Assembly (NCBI RefSeq): GCF_016735115.1
Contig: NZ_JAERQJ010000006.1
Coordinates: 62,001 to 126,000 of the forward strand
Length of the DNA stretch: 64,000 nt
Direction: 5' to 3'
DNA from: Aquimarina mytili
GTDB taxonomy: Bacteria > Bacteroidota > Bacteroidia > Flavobacteriales > Flavobacteriaceae
The position numbers and the translations under genes were made by a program. The notes under the pieces are model-generated. The model did no database searches. It had not been told where the DNA came from and was given only the letters and a program-made list of their open reading frames with translations. Shown one piece after another: positions 18,625 through 25,958 of the stretch (positions are counted from its first letter, which is position 1; every line of letters begins with the position of its first letter).

Positions 18625-19356
18625 ATGGATATAATCAAAGTTGATGCCATTGCGTCTACAAATACCTTTCTAAGAGATCTGAATCGTGAAAAACACCTTA
18701 TTGATCCAGTTTGTGTATTGGCAGCAGAACAACTTGCGGGCAAGGGGCAAATGGGAACGGTATGGCAAAGTAATCCAGGAGAAAATCTTACGTGTAGTGT
18801 GTTTATGCCTATCACGGGATTAAATTTAATTGATCAGTTCTATATTTCTATAAGTACATCATTGGCAATTTTTGATATGCTAAACCATTTAATGGTGCCA
18901 AAATTATCTATAAAATGGCCGAACGACATTCTGTCAGATCGATTTAAGATTTGTGGTGTTTTAATAGAAAACATTGTTAAGAATGGCAGGTTGACCGGAG
19001 TGATTATCGGTATTGGTATTAATATAAATCAAATGTCATTTGAGAATCTTCCTCAAGCGGGATCTTTAAAACAAATTTTGGGTAAAAGTTTTAATATAGA
19101 AGAGGTATTGTATGTATTATTAAATAATATAGAGAAACGATTTTCAGAATTACATGGTACTGATTTTAATAGACTTAAAGAGGAGTATGAACGCTGTCTT
19201 TTTAGAAAAAATAAACCTTCTACATTTATTGATGTAGAAGGTAATTCTTTTGTGGGAATCATTCAATCTATTACCAATCAGGGTAAACTTCAAGTATTGC
19301 TAGAAGATGAAGTCGTTGCTGATTACGAATTGAAAGAAATTAAATTACTTTATTAA
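18625..19356 (+). CDS. birA: Biotin--[acetyl-CoA-carboxylase] ligase, monofunctional
   Basis: BirA attaches biotin to the carrier lysine of biotin-dependent enzymes, such as the pyruvate carboxylase in this window. The 243-residue protein has the ligase core only, without an N-terminal helix-turn-helix, so it is not a repressor. Visible motifs are AEQLAGKGQMGTVW (biotinyl-AMP loop, usually GRGRxGR), LSIKWPNDIL and GIGININ. The loop is diverged in its arginines, but this is common in the phylum. It converges on the SRPBCC gene with a 4-base overlap at the 3' ends. Confidence 0.94.
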   Translation: MDIIKVDAIASTNTFLRDLNREKHLIDPVCVLAAEQLAGKGQMGTVWQSNPGENLTCSVFMPITGLNLIDQFYISISTSLAIFDMLNHLMVPKLSIKWPNDILSDRFKICGVLIENIVKNGRLTGVIIGIGININQMSFENLPQAGSLKQILGKSFNIEEVLYVLLNNIEKRFSELHGTDFNRLKEEYERCLFRKNKPSTFIDVEGNSFVGIIQSITNQGKLQVLLEDEVVADYELKEIKLLY

Positions 19357-19745
19357 AGTTTCCCAATATTTTCACTTAATGTATTGATGAAATTCTGAAT
19401 AGGATTTTTAATCATCATCGCCATCATAGCGTTAAACTCACCATCAAAAGTAAGTTTTGCAGTGCTTTTTCCATCTTCGGTACTTTCGATGTCAGCTTTT
19501 AGTGTAAATGGTAATTTGTCACTGGCAGCACCTAAAACTACTTGACTATGAGGGGTGTTTCCTTTCTGATCCAATACTAGCTCAGGCATACCTTTTAGTT
19601 GGAAAAGAAATCTGGAATCACTTATTTTTTCAAATTTTTGTTTACTCTCTGGCATAAGTTGTTCAAAATTTTCAACTTTGGTTAAAAATTCGAATACTTC
19701 TTCGGCAGTTTTATCAACATTTACGGTAGGGCTTTCTAAATTCAT
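19353..19745 (-). CDS. SRPBCC-family protein
   Basis: The 130-residue protein begins MNLESPTVNVDKTAEEVFEF, the typical start of START-like (SRPBCC) proteins with the V-x-x-x-A-E-x-V-F pattern, and continues with alternating beta strands and a long C-terminal helix. Such proteins bind hydrophobic ligands in a deep pocket. It lies 15 bases behind pyrE and is probably co-transcribed, as often in flavobacteria. Its ligand is unknown. Confidence 0.85.
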   Translation of the reverse strand: MNLESPTVNVDKTAEEVFEFLTKVENFEQLMPESKQKFEKISDSRFLFQLKGMPELVLDQKGNTPHSQVVLGAASDKLPFTLKADIESTEDGKSTAKLTFDGEFNAMMAMMIKNPIQNFINTLSENIGKL

Positions 19746-19760
19746 AATACTATTTAATCG

Positions 19761-20402
19761 TTATATATTCCACTCGGCTGGATTTGTTCTCCAGCTTTGC
19801 AAGGTTTGTTGTTGTTGTTTTGTGATGTAATCTGTGTCCAGAGCTTGCTCCAGAAGATTATCATAATTACTTAAGGTATGCAAAGACAATGCCGCTTCTT
19901 CAAAATTTTGAACAGCGATATCAAAACCATAGTTAAAAATAGCAACCATACCCAAGACATTGGATTCAACTTCTTTTAATGCTTTAACTGCATTAAGACT
20001 ACTTTTTCCGGTACTTATTAAATCTTCTACAACGACTACATTTTTACCAGAGGGTACAATGCCTTCAATTTGATTCTTTCTACCATGTTTTTTCGCCTCT
20101 GGGCGCACATAGATAAATGGTAAATCTAATTCTTCAGCAACCAGCATACCAATACCTATAGCTCCGGTGGCAACACCAGCAATTACATCTGGTTTGCCGT
20201 AGGTTGATGTAATAAACTGTGCCAAGTTTTTCTTGAGATAATTGCGAATTTCTGGATACGATAATGTAACACGGTTATCACAGTAAATAGGAGATTTCCA
20301 GCCAGACGCCCAAGTAAATGGATCTTGTGGTTGTAATTTTATTGCGTTAATTTGCAGTAATAGTTCAGCAGTTTTTTTTGCTGTATCTTTATCAAAAATC
20401 AT
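19761..20402 (-). CDS. pyrE: Orotate phosphoribosyltransferase
   Basis: PyrE forms orotidine 5'-phosphate from orotate and PRPP in pyrimidine synthesis. The 213-residue protein has YVRPEAKKHGRKNQIEG, with the mobile-loop lysines, and the PRPP site VVVVEDLISTGKSS. The start codon is only 8 bases from the ATG of the divergent NUDIX gene, and the -7 element TACATTTG (20408-20415) covers that ATG. The pyrE mRNA is therefore leaderless or nearly so. Confidence 0.97.
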   Translation of the reverse strand: MIFDKDTAKKTAELLLQINAIKLQPQDPFTWASGWKSPIYCDNRVTLSYPEIRNYLKKNLAQFITSTYGKPDVIAGVATGAIGIGMLVAEELDLPFIYVRPEAKKHGRKNQIEGIVPSGKNVVVVEDLISTGKSSLNAVKALKEVESNVLGMVAIFNYGFDIAVQNFEEAALSLHTLSNYDNLLEQALDTDYITKQQQQTLQSWRTNPAEWNI

Positions 20403-20407
20403 AGTTG

Positions 20408-20415
20408 CAAATGTA
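20408..20415 (-). promoter_or_regulatory. -7 element TACATTTG of pyrE inside the NUDIX start
   Basis: This is an exact TAnnTTTG match on the minus strand, 5 bases before the pyrE ATG. It contains the ATG (20411-20413) of the divergent NUDIX gene. Transcription from it would begin at or very near the pyrE start codon. Confidence 0.5.
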
Positions 20416-21019
20416 TAAAGTTTTTGTGAATAATACGCCCATTATTCTATCTACAAAAAAGTCTATCGAAGGGTATGAAACGATTCTTATTAAAGAAGCT
20501 GAGTTTCCTGTGATTATAAGAGATATTCTTAATAAAGAAGCCGTTAATCAAGAGGCAAAATATCACTTGTATCATAAAACAGAAGACAAACTTATAGAAC
20601 ATTTGTATAAAAAGTTACCCGTAGTTGTTGCGGGGGGAGGTAAAGCATATAATGCAAATATGGATATCCTTTTTATTAAACGTAATGGAAAATGGGATCT
20701 TCCTAAAGGAAAAATTGAAAAAAATGAGCACATAGAAACTGCTGCCGTTAGAGAGGTTGAAGAAGAAACCGGGGTAACAGGATTAGAAATTACTAAGTTT
20801 TTATATAAAACCTTCCATATCTTTAAAAGAGGTGGAGAATTTAGACTTAAGGTAACCTATTGGTTTGAAATGAAGACAGAGTTTGATGGTACGTTGGTTC
20901 CACAAAAAAATGAAGGAATTACCAAAGTACGTTGGAAAAATAAAAAGAAATCTAAAAAAGCACTTCTCAACTCTTACGCGAATATTAAAAAGCTGTTTTC
21001 ACACGATTATTTGTCGTGA
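20411..21019 (+). CDS. NUDIX hydrolase
   Basis: This 202-residue protein has an N-terminal alpha/beta part of about 65 residues of unknown role, then a NUDIX domain whose box fits GX5EX7REUXEEXGU (starts GKIEKNEHIE, continues REVEEETGV). NUDIX enzymes cleave nucleoside diphosphates linked to another group. The substrate cannot be told. I prefer the ATG at 20411 to the in-frame TTG at 20405. It is divergent from pyrE, a pairing often seen in flavobacteria. It ends 17 bases before a repeat array. Confidence 0.92.
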   Translation: MYKVFVNNTPIILSTKKSIEGYETILIKEAEFPVIIRDILNKEAVNQEAKYHLYHKTEDKLIEHLYKKLPVVVAGGGKAYNANMDILFIKRNGKWDLPKGKIEKNEHIETAAVREVEEETGVTGLEITKFLYKTFHIFKRGGEFRLKVTYWFEMKTEFDGTLVPQKNEGITKVRWKNKKKSKKALLNSYANIKKLFSHDYLS

Positions 21020-21036
21020 TATATAGGATAATGGGC

Positions 21037-21297
21037 TTCCCGGCAAGTTTTTATCCCTTCCCGGCGGGTCAATACCCCTTCCCGGCAGATGAATACCCCA
21101 TCCCAGCGGGTCAGCAATCCTTCCCGGAAGATATGTGTACTCTCCCGGCATTATAATACCTCGTCCCGGCGACTGGGAAAACAATTTTTATCGCCGGGAA
21201 GAATGGATTAGATGGTGGGAAACATAAAACAGTAGGCAGGAGCATATATACAATAGCCAGGAGAGCAATAGGGGGTGCCGGGAAAATAGATATAATT
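21037..21297. repeat. 21-bp phased repeat array with polarity switch
   Basis: Seven units begin at 21037, 21058, 21079, 21100, 21121, 21142 and 21163, each close to TTCCCGGC followed by a variable part. After a short centre, five units in the opposite orientation carry GCCGGGA or a variant (GGTGGGA, GGCAGGA, GCCAGGA) at 21193, 21214, 21235, 21256 and 21277. All spacings are exactly 21. It fills the 305-base gap between the convergent NUDIX and carboxypeptidase genes. The two halves could pair as one large imperfect hairpin and serve as a bidirectional terminator. GC content is above the surroundings. Confidence 0.85.
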
Positions 21298-21324
21298 ACT
21301 CAGTTACATAAAAAAGAGCAGAGG

Positions 21325-23076
21325 TTATAGTTTCTTTAATACTCGATACACTGGATAGCGCATGTGTGCCTTCTCATAATGATTAGATTGCTTATGTATC
21401 CAATCTAATTGCACATACCATTTGTTGGCAAAGGCTGTATCTTTTTTCTTTTCTTCAAATCTGCTACGTAATTCGTTATTATTCTGCAGTAATTCTACAG
21501 CCTTATCTTCCCAAACATATGGTGAAAATCCTTCTTTTTGCTGAAGAATAGGGTCAAAGAAATTCCAGTTAAAGAAAGAATCTGGTGCCTCAGGTTCTAA
21601 GGTTTGTATCAAGTACCTAAATCCTTTTTGATCTGTTGGTATTATGATATCTCCTTTTTTGAAAGTAATTTGTGAATTGCTTTTCTTTATTGAAGTTTTG
21701 TAATGAAGATAATGCCCTTCATATGGTATTTCTCGGCTTTTGTAGTCATTAATATGATAAACTTCTACTGTCAAGGTTGAATCTCTTTCCAAAGTATCGA
21801 ACTCTATTTGGTTTAATCTTAAAAGTTCAATTACATTCCACCATCCTTTTGGTATGATATACGCTTCAGGGATTTCAATTTCTGTTGACGGTACAAAATA
21901 ATTTTGGTAACTAATCTCTTTCGTATATGGTTTATTCTGATCATATTTTAAGCGTTTTGCCCCGGTAATTTCGCTGTCAATATATTCACCTTCATACCCC
22001 TTAAAGTTAAACTTGGTAACTGTAGAGGTATCTATTTTCCAGTCTATAGGATACGTTTTTTGTTGTGGTAATTCTGCAAAAGTCTTTTCTCTCATAGATC
22101 GGATCTTTTTTCCATCTTTCTCGGTGATTTCGATCATAGATTTCATTAATTCATAGGTGCCTTCAACACGTTTTTTATAGGGTTTTAGCATATGAGTTTC
22201 AACCATCATTCCCAAGGTGTTCCATAATGTAGTATATCCTGTAGAGTATCTTGGAGAATCCATAAACTGTGTCCATCCTTTGTCAGGAGTGGTTCCCCAT
22301 ACATTGACATAGGGTGTTATGTCCCATTTTTTTGTTTTAAGAGATGCTTCTAGTTTTGGGTGTATTTCGTTATTTAAATAATTACCCAGCGCACCACCTA
22401 ATTTATTGTGTTGTGTAAAAAGATGGGTCAATGTATATTGATAGTCAGCTCCGTTACTGACATGGTTATCGATAAAAACGTCGGGTTGAACCAAATGGAA
22501 TATCTTGGCAAAAGCCCTGGCATTTTTGGTGTCATTTTTAATAAAATCTCGATTTAAATCATAATTACGGGCATTTCCTCTAAAACCGTATGCTACAGGA
22601 CCATTTTGATTGGTTCGTGTACCCGAATTTCGATTAAGGGATCCGCCAATATTGTATATTGGAATAGTTACCAGAACCGTATTTTTTGGAGCTTCAATTT
22701 TACCTTGAACAATATCTCTATATAATAGCATGGTAGCATCAATACCATCACTTTCTCCAGGATGAATACCATTATTGATTAATAATAGTCTTTTATTTTG
22801 GCGGATCTTTTCAAAATCAAATTCCAAATCAGGATTTAAGGTGATGATATGCAATGGATGTCCACTATCGGTCATTCCAACTTCTTGAATATGAATTGCT
22901 GAATATGCATTAGCAAGGTTTTGGTAGTATTGGATAACTTCAGGATATGTGGGAGTTTCGGTACCCTTGCTTTTTTCAAAAGAAGTTGTGAAATCAAAGT
23001 CTTTTGAAATATTCTTTTCTGAGGTGGTACAAGAAATAATAAGAAGAAAGCTGAAAATAAATACGATTCTATGCAT
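21325..23076 (-). CDS. M14-family zinc carboxypeptidase lipoprotein
   Basis: This 583-residue protein has a lipoprotein signal peptide with lipobox Cys16 (IISC), then an M14 peptidase domain with zinc ligands His105 and Glu108 in NNGIHPGESDG and a third His in FIDNHVSNG. The C-terminal 250 residues form a separate beta-rich part without a name I recognise. M14 enzymes remove C-terminal residues from peptides. Here it probably acts in the periplasm or at the outer membrane on peptides as nutrients. The -7 element TATATTTG lies at 23096-23103. Confidence 0.9.
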   Translation of the reverse strand: MHRIVFIFSFLLIISCTTSEKNISKDFDFTTSFEKSKGTETPTYPEVIQYYQNLANAYSAIHIQEVGMTDSGHPLHIITLNPDLEFDFEKIRQNKRLLLINNGIHPGESDGIDATMLLYRDIVQGKIEAPKNTVLVTIPIYNIGGSLNRNSGTRTNQNGPVAYGFRGNARNYDLNRDFIKNDTKNARAFAKIFHLVQPDVFIDNHVSNGADYQYTLTHLFTQHNKLGGALGNYLNNEIHPKLEASLKTKKWDITPYVNVWGTTPDKGWTQFMDSPRYSTGYTTLWNTLGMMVETHMLKPYKKRVEGTYELMKSMIEITEKDGKKIRSMREKTFAELPQQKTYPIDWKIDTSTVTKFNFKGYEGEYIDSEITGAKRLKYDQNKPYTKEISYQNYFVPSTEIEIPEAYIIPKGWWNVIELLRLNQIEFDTLERDSTLTVEVYHINDYKSREIPYEGHYLHYKTSIKKSNSQITFKKGDIIIPTDQKGFRYLIQTLEPEAPDSFFNWNFFDPILQQKEGFSPYVWEDKAVELLQNNNELRSRFEEKKKDTAFANKWYVQLDWIHKQSNHYEKAHMRYPVYRVLKKL

Positions 23077-23095
23077 GATTGATGAGTATGGAAAT

Positions 23096-23103
23096 CAAAT
23101 ATA
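23096..23103 (-). promoter_or_regulatory. -7 element TATATTTG of the carboxypeptidase gene
   Basis: This is an exact TAnnTTTG match on the minus strand, 20 bases before the start codon. No convincing TTG lies upstream. Confidence 0.5.
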
Positions 23104-23176
23104 CTAAGTTTTAGAAATTATGAATTGCCTATAACGTTTTAGTTTTGATTGGAAACCAGATACATTTCAATTTTAC

Positions 23177-23206
23177 TTGTTGTACTCTAAAATAAACGTA
23201 TTTTTG
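23177..23206 (+). promoter_or_regulatory. Promoter of the SulP transporter gene
   Basis: TTG at 23177-23179, 19 bases, then TATTTTTG at 23199-23206. This is a full match to the Bacteroidota TTG-N17-23-TAnnTTTG promoter, 20 bases before the start codon. Confidence 0.75.
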
Positions 23207-23226
23207 CACCCTCAAATACCATTACT

Positions 23227-24825
23227 ATGACAGAGTTTGTTAGAAAAAGAGTGGCAAATGCCAAAAATGATATCTTATCAGGATTAACGGTTGCACTTGC
23301 TTTAGTGCCCGAAGCAGTTGCCTTTGCCTTTGTTGCAGGGGTTGATCCTTTGGTAGGTTTATATGCCGCTTTTATGATTGGATTAATCACTTCAGTTTTT
23401 GGAGGTCGCCCTGGAATGATCTCAGGAGCTACAGGGGCATTAGCAGTAGTGATGGTAAGCTTAGTTGCCGAAGGTAATGCTATGGGAGCTGAAGGTGAAC
23501 AATTGGGATTATACTATCTGTTTGCAACGGTAATCCTAATGGGAATCATTCAAATGTTGGCCGGAGTGTTTAAACTCGGTAAATTTGTTCGTTTGATACC
23601 GCACCCGGTTATGATGGGGTTTGTAAACGGATTGGCTATAGTTATCTTTCTTTCTCAATTAGGAATGTTTAAAGAGTTTGTAAATGGAGAAAAAGTCTGG
23701 ATGCAAGGTACTGACTTATGGTTAATGCTCGGATTGGTATTGTTAACGATGGCTATTATGTGGGGGTTGCCTAAGCTAAAAGCAACGTCAAAACTACCTG
23801 AGGCGCTAATTGGTATTCTTGTGGTGTCTGCCATTGTAATTCTAGGAAAATTAGATGTAGCTACTGTGGGTAGTTTTATTAGAGATGGAGGAGGAGAAGG
23901 CCTTAAAGGGGGATTGCCACAGTTTCAGTTTGATATATTTAATAAAGTACCCATGACTTGGGAGACGTTCAGGTTTATTGGGCCATATGCTTTAATACTT
24001 GCCGCAATAGGATTAATAGAATCCCTTATGACATTAAACCTTATTGACGAGTTAACCGAAACCCGAGGAAATTCTAACCGAGAGTGTTTAGCTCAAGGCG
24101 GTGCTAATATTATTACAGGACTTTTTGGAGGAATGGGTGGTTGCGCTATGATTGGGCAATCTATAATTAATATCAAAGGTGGAGGACGTACTCGACTCTC
24201 AGGTATTGTAGCCGCTGTAACCTTATTATTATTCATCTTGTTTGCATCGGGGTTAATTGAGCAAGTTCCTATTGCTGCACTAGTAGGAGTAATGTTTATG
24301 GTGGTTATTGGTACTTTTGCGTGGTCTAGTTTTAGAATTTTAAATAAAATACCCCTTACCGATGCTATAGTATTAATAGCGGTGTCTCTATTGACCGTAT
24401 TTTTTGACTTGGCGGTTGCTGTGATTGCCGGTGTGATTATGTCAGCACTTGCATTTGCCTGGGAAAATGCTAAGAAAATTAGAGCCAGAAAACATGTAAA
24501 AGAAGATGGTACTAAGGTGTATGAAATATGGGGGCCACTTTTCTTTGGAAGTATACAAGCCTTCAATAGTAAGTTTGATGTAGCAAATGATCCTGAGTAT
24601 GTTGAAATCGATTTTATTGAATCAAGAGTTAGCGATCACTCTGCATTAGAAGCAATCTTTAATCTGGTTGGCAAATATGAAGAAGCCGGTAAAAAAGTAA
24701 GAATTAAACATCTTAGCGAAGAATGCCAGGCATTAATGATTAAAGCTTCGCCAAGATTAGCAAATGTAATAGAACATGATGTAGATGATCCAAGATATCA
24801 TGTAATGGCTAAAGCGATGAAATAG
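23227..24825 (+). CDS. SulP-family anion transporter with STAS domain
   Basis: This 532-residue protein has an N-terminal SLC26/SulP membrane core of about 11-14 helices (GLTVALALVPEAVAFAFVAG, VDPLVGLYAAF) and a C-terminal STAS domain (about 435-525, EIDFIESRVSDHSALEAI). SulP carriers move sulfate, bicarbonate or other anions. No carbonic anhydrase or sulfate assimilation gene is nearby, so the ion stays open. It has its own consensus promoter and a single-gene layout. Confidence 0.93.
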   Translation: MTEFVRKRVANAKNDILSGLTVALALVPEAVAFAFVAGVDPLVGLYAAFMIGLITSVFGGRPGMISGATGALAVVMVSLVAEGNAMGAEGEQLGLYYLFATVILMGIIQMLAGVFKLGKFVRLIPHPVMMGFVNGLAIVIFLSQLGMFKEFVNGEKVWMQGTDLWLMLGLVLLTMAIMWGLPKLKATSKLPEALIGILVVSAIVILGKLDVATVGSFIRDGGGEGLKGGLPQFQFDIFNKVPMTWETFRFIGPYALILAAIGLIESLMTLNLIDELTETRGNSNRECLAQGGANIITGLFGGMGGCAMIGQSIINIKGGGRTRLSGIVAAVTLLLFILFASGLIEQVPIAALVGVMFMVVIGTFAWSSFRILNKIPLTDAIVLIAVSLLTVFFDLAVAVIAGVIMSALAFAWENAKKIRARKHVKEDGTKVYEIWGPLFFGSIQAFNSKFDVANDPEYVEIDFIESRVSDHSALEAIFNLVGKYEEAGKKVRIKHLSEECQALMIKASPRLANVIEHDVDDPRYHVMAKAMK

Positions 24826-24836
24826 ATTTTTAACCG

Positions 24837-25658
24837 CTACATTTTTTGTAAAACATACATAGTTTCATTAAGGATCTCAGTTTTATCCTTTATTGTACAG
24901 TTGGGTGCATATATTTTCGATAATTCAAATTCATCTGTTTTTTCTAATAAAGCATATTGGTCTATATTCTGAAAATAAGAATGAGGTATGGTTTGATGGT
25001 TGAAAGAATCATTCGTGTCATTATTACTATCAAAATAATGTAATAAACGTTGATATACCTCTGTGTTTTCTACCTCGGGTAAATATGTAACACACCCTAC
25101 CAGATCACCTGGTTTTTGTAACGCAGAAAATACTTTAAATAATTTATCTGTAGTCTTTCGATCTAAAAAGAAGAAAACACCTTCAATTAAAATAAATATC
25201 GGTTCTGTTTTGATCATAGGGCGAAGAAAATCTACAATGTTTTCTACAGAACTATGATTAAAGTCAATTGCTATATATTGAATATCACGACTAGGTAATT
25301 TTCCTTCTCTAGTCCAGTTTTCTATTTTCTCTTTCTTGTAGTCTATAATATCTTTTTTATCAATTTCAACGGTAGATACATTCTTACTAAATGAGAATTG
25401 ATACATGCTAAAACCAGATCCGAAATTAACCAATGTACCCCCATTATTTTTTTCAAAAAAAGAAGTCATACTCTCATAAAAAAAACGATTCCTCAAACTA
25501 TGTAAAATCGCTTCATGTTCAGATACGCTTTTAAGGATATGAGGGATTAGAGCATCTGTGGCCGGGTTGTTCCATAGTTTGGCATAGATGTCTTTACTGA
25601 CATCTTCGTGGTATGATCTGTAGGTAGACACGGCAAAAGCAGTTTCGTGGATTTGCAT
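24837..25658 (-). CDS. LCMT-like SAM-dependent methyltransferase
   Basis: This 273-residue protein fits the leucine carboxyl methyltransferase/PPM family: SYHEDVSKDIYAKLW at the N-terminus, the SAM motif VNFGSGFSMYQF, an acidic VEIDKKDI, and ILIEGVFFFLDRKTT, where the family has EGxxxYL. In bacteria such enzymes methylate small molecules or polyketides. The substrate here is unknown, and no biosynthetic cluster is nearby. It converges on the SulP gene with 11 bases between. Confidence 0.82.
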   Translation of the reverse strand: MQIHETAFAVSTYRSYHEDVSKDIYAKLWNNPATDALIPHILKSVSEHEAILHSLRNRFFYESMTSFFEKNNGGTLVNFGSGFSMYQFSFSKNVSTVEIDKKDIIDYKKEKIENWTREGKLPSRDIQYIAIDFNHSSVENIVDFLRPMIKTEPIFILIEGVFFFLDRKTTDKLFKVFSALQKPGDLVGCVTYLPEVENTEVYQRLLHYFDSNNDTNDSFNHQTIPHSYFQNIDQYALLEKTDEFELSKIYAPNCTIKDKTEILNETMYVLQKM

Positions 25659-25734
25659 AGTATATCGTTTATCACATAAAGTTACTTTTAAACTCAGTAA
25701 TAATATAAACGGATTAAAAAAACTTTAACTTTTG

Positions 25735-25750
25735 TATTGGTTAACCAATA
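25735..25750. promoter_or_regulatory. 16-base perfect palindrome, candidate operator
   Basis: TATTGGTT and AACCAATA abut without a spacer. It lies in the divergent region between the methyltransferase and beta-helix genes, just left of the heptamer array. Size and symmetry are typical of TetR- or GntR-type operators. No regulator gene is adjacent. Confidence 0.5.
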
Positions 25751-25753
25751 GTT

Positions 25754-25816
25754 TGTCGAATTCTATCTTCCTATTTACGAATTCTACATTAGAAGTTACG
25801 AATTCTAATTATCGAG
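25754..25816. repeat. Heptamer-phased repeat, CGAATTCTA every 21 bases
   Basis: CGAATTCTA occurs at 25757, 25778 and 25799, exactly 21 apart. Between them the sequence still steps in 7s: heptamers starting with TT begin at 25761, 25768, 25775, 25782, 25789, 25796 and 25803, among them TTACGAA twice and TTCTAnn three times. The rest of the 300-base non-coding stretch 25659-25958 holds the palindrome at 25735 and no clear promoter. Confidence 0.7.
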
Positions 25817-25958
25817 TGATACGATGTCTGCAGATGTTAATTTCGGGGTTTATTTTAAATACGTGATGTTGTTTGTATCTAATGAAAAACGAACATAGTT
25901 GAATTAGTACTACGAGCAATTGAACAATTTTTTATTCTTAACCAAATCCACACAAATC

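Noticed and set aside
20999..21184. Minus-strand open frame with PGR repeats over the 21-bp array
   Set aside because: It exists only because the unit is 21 bases long. It has no plausible start context, overlaps the NUDIX end, and the unit is inverted further on.
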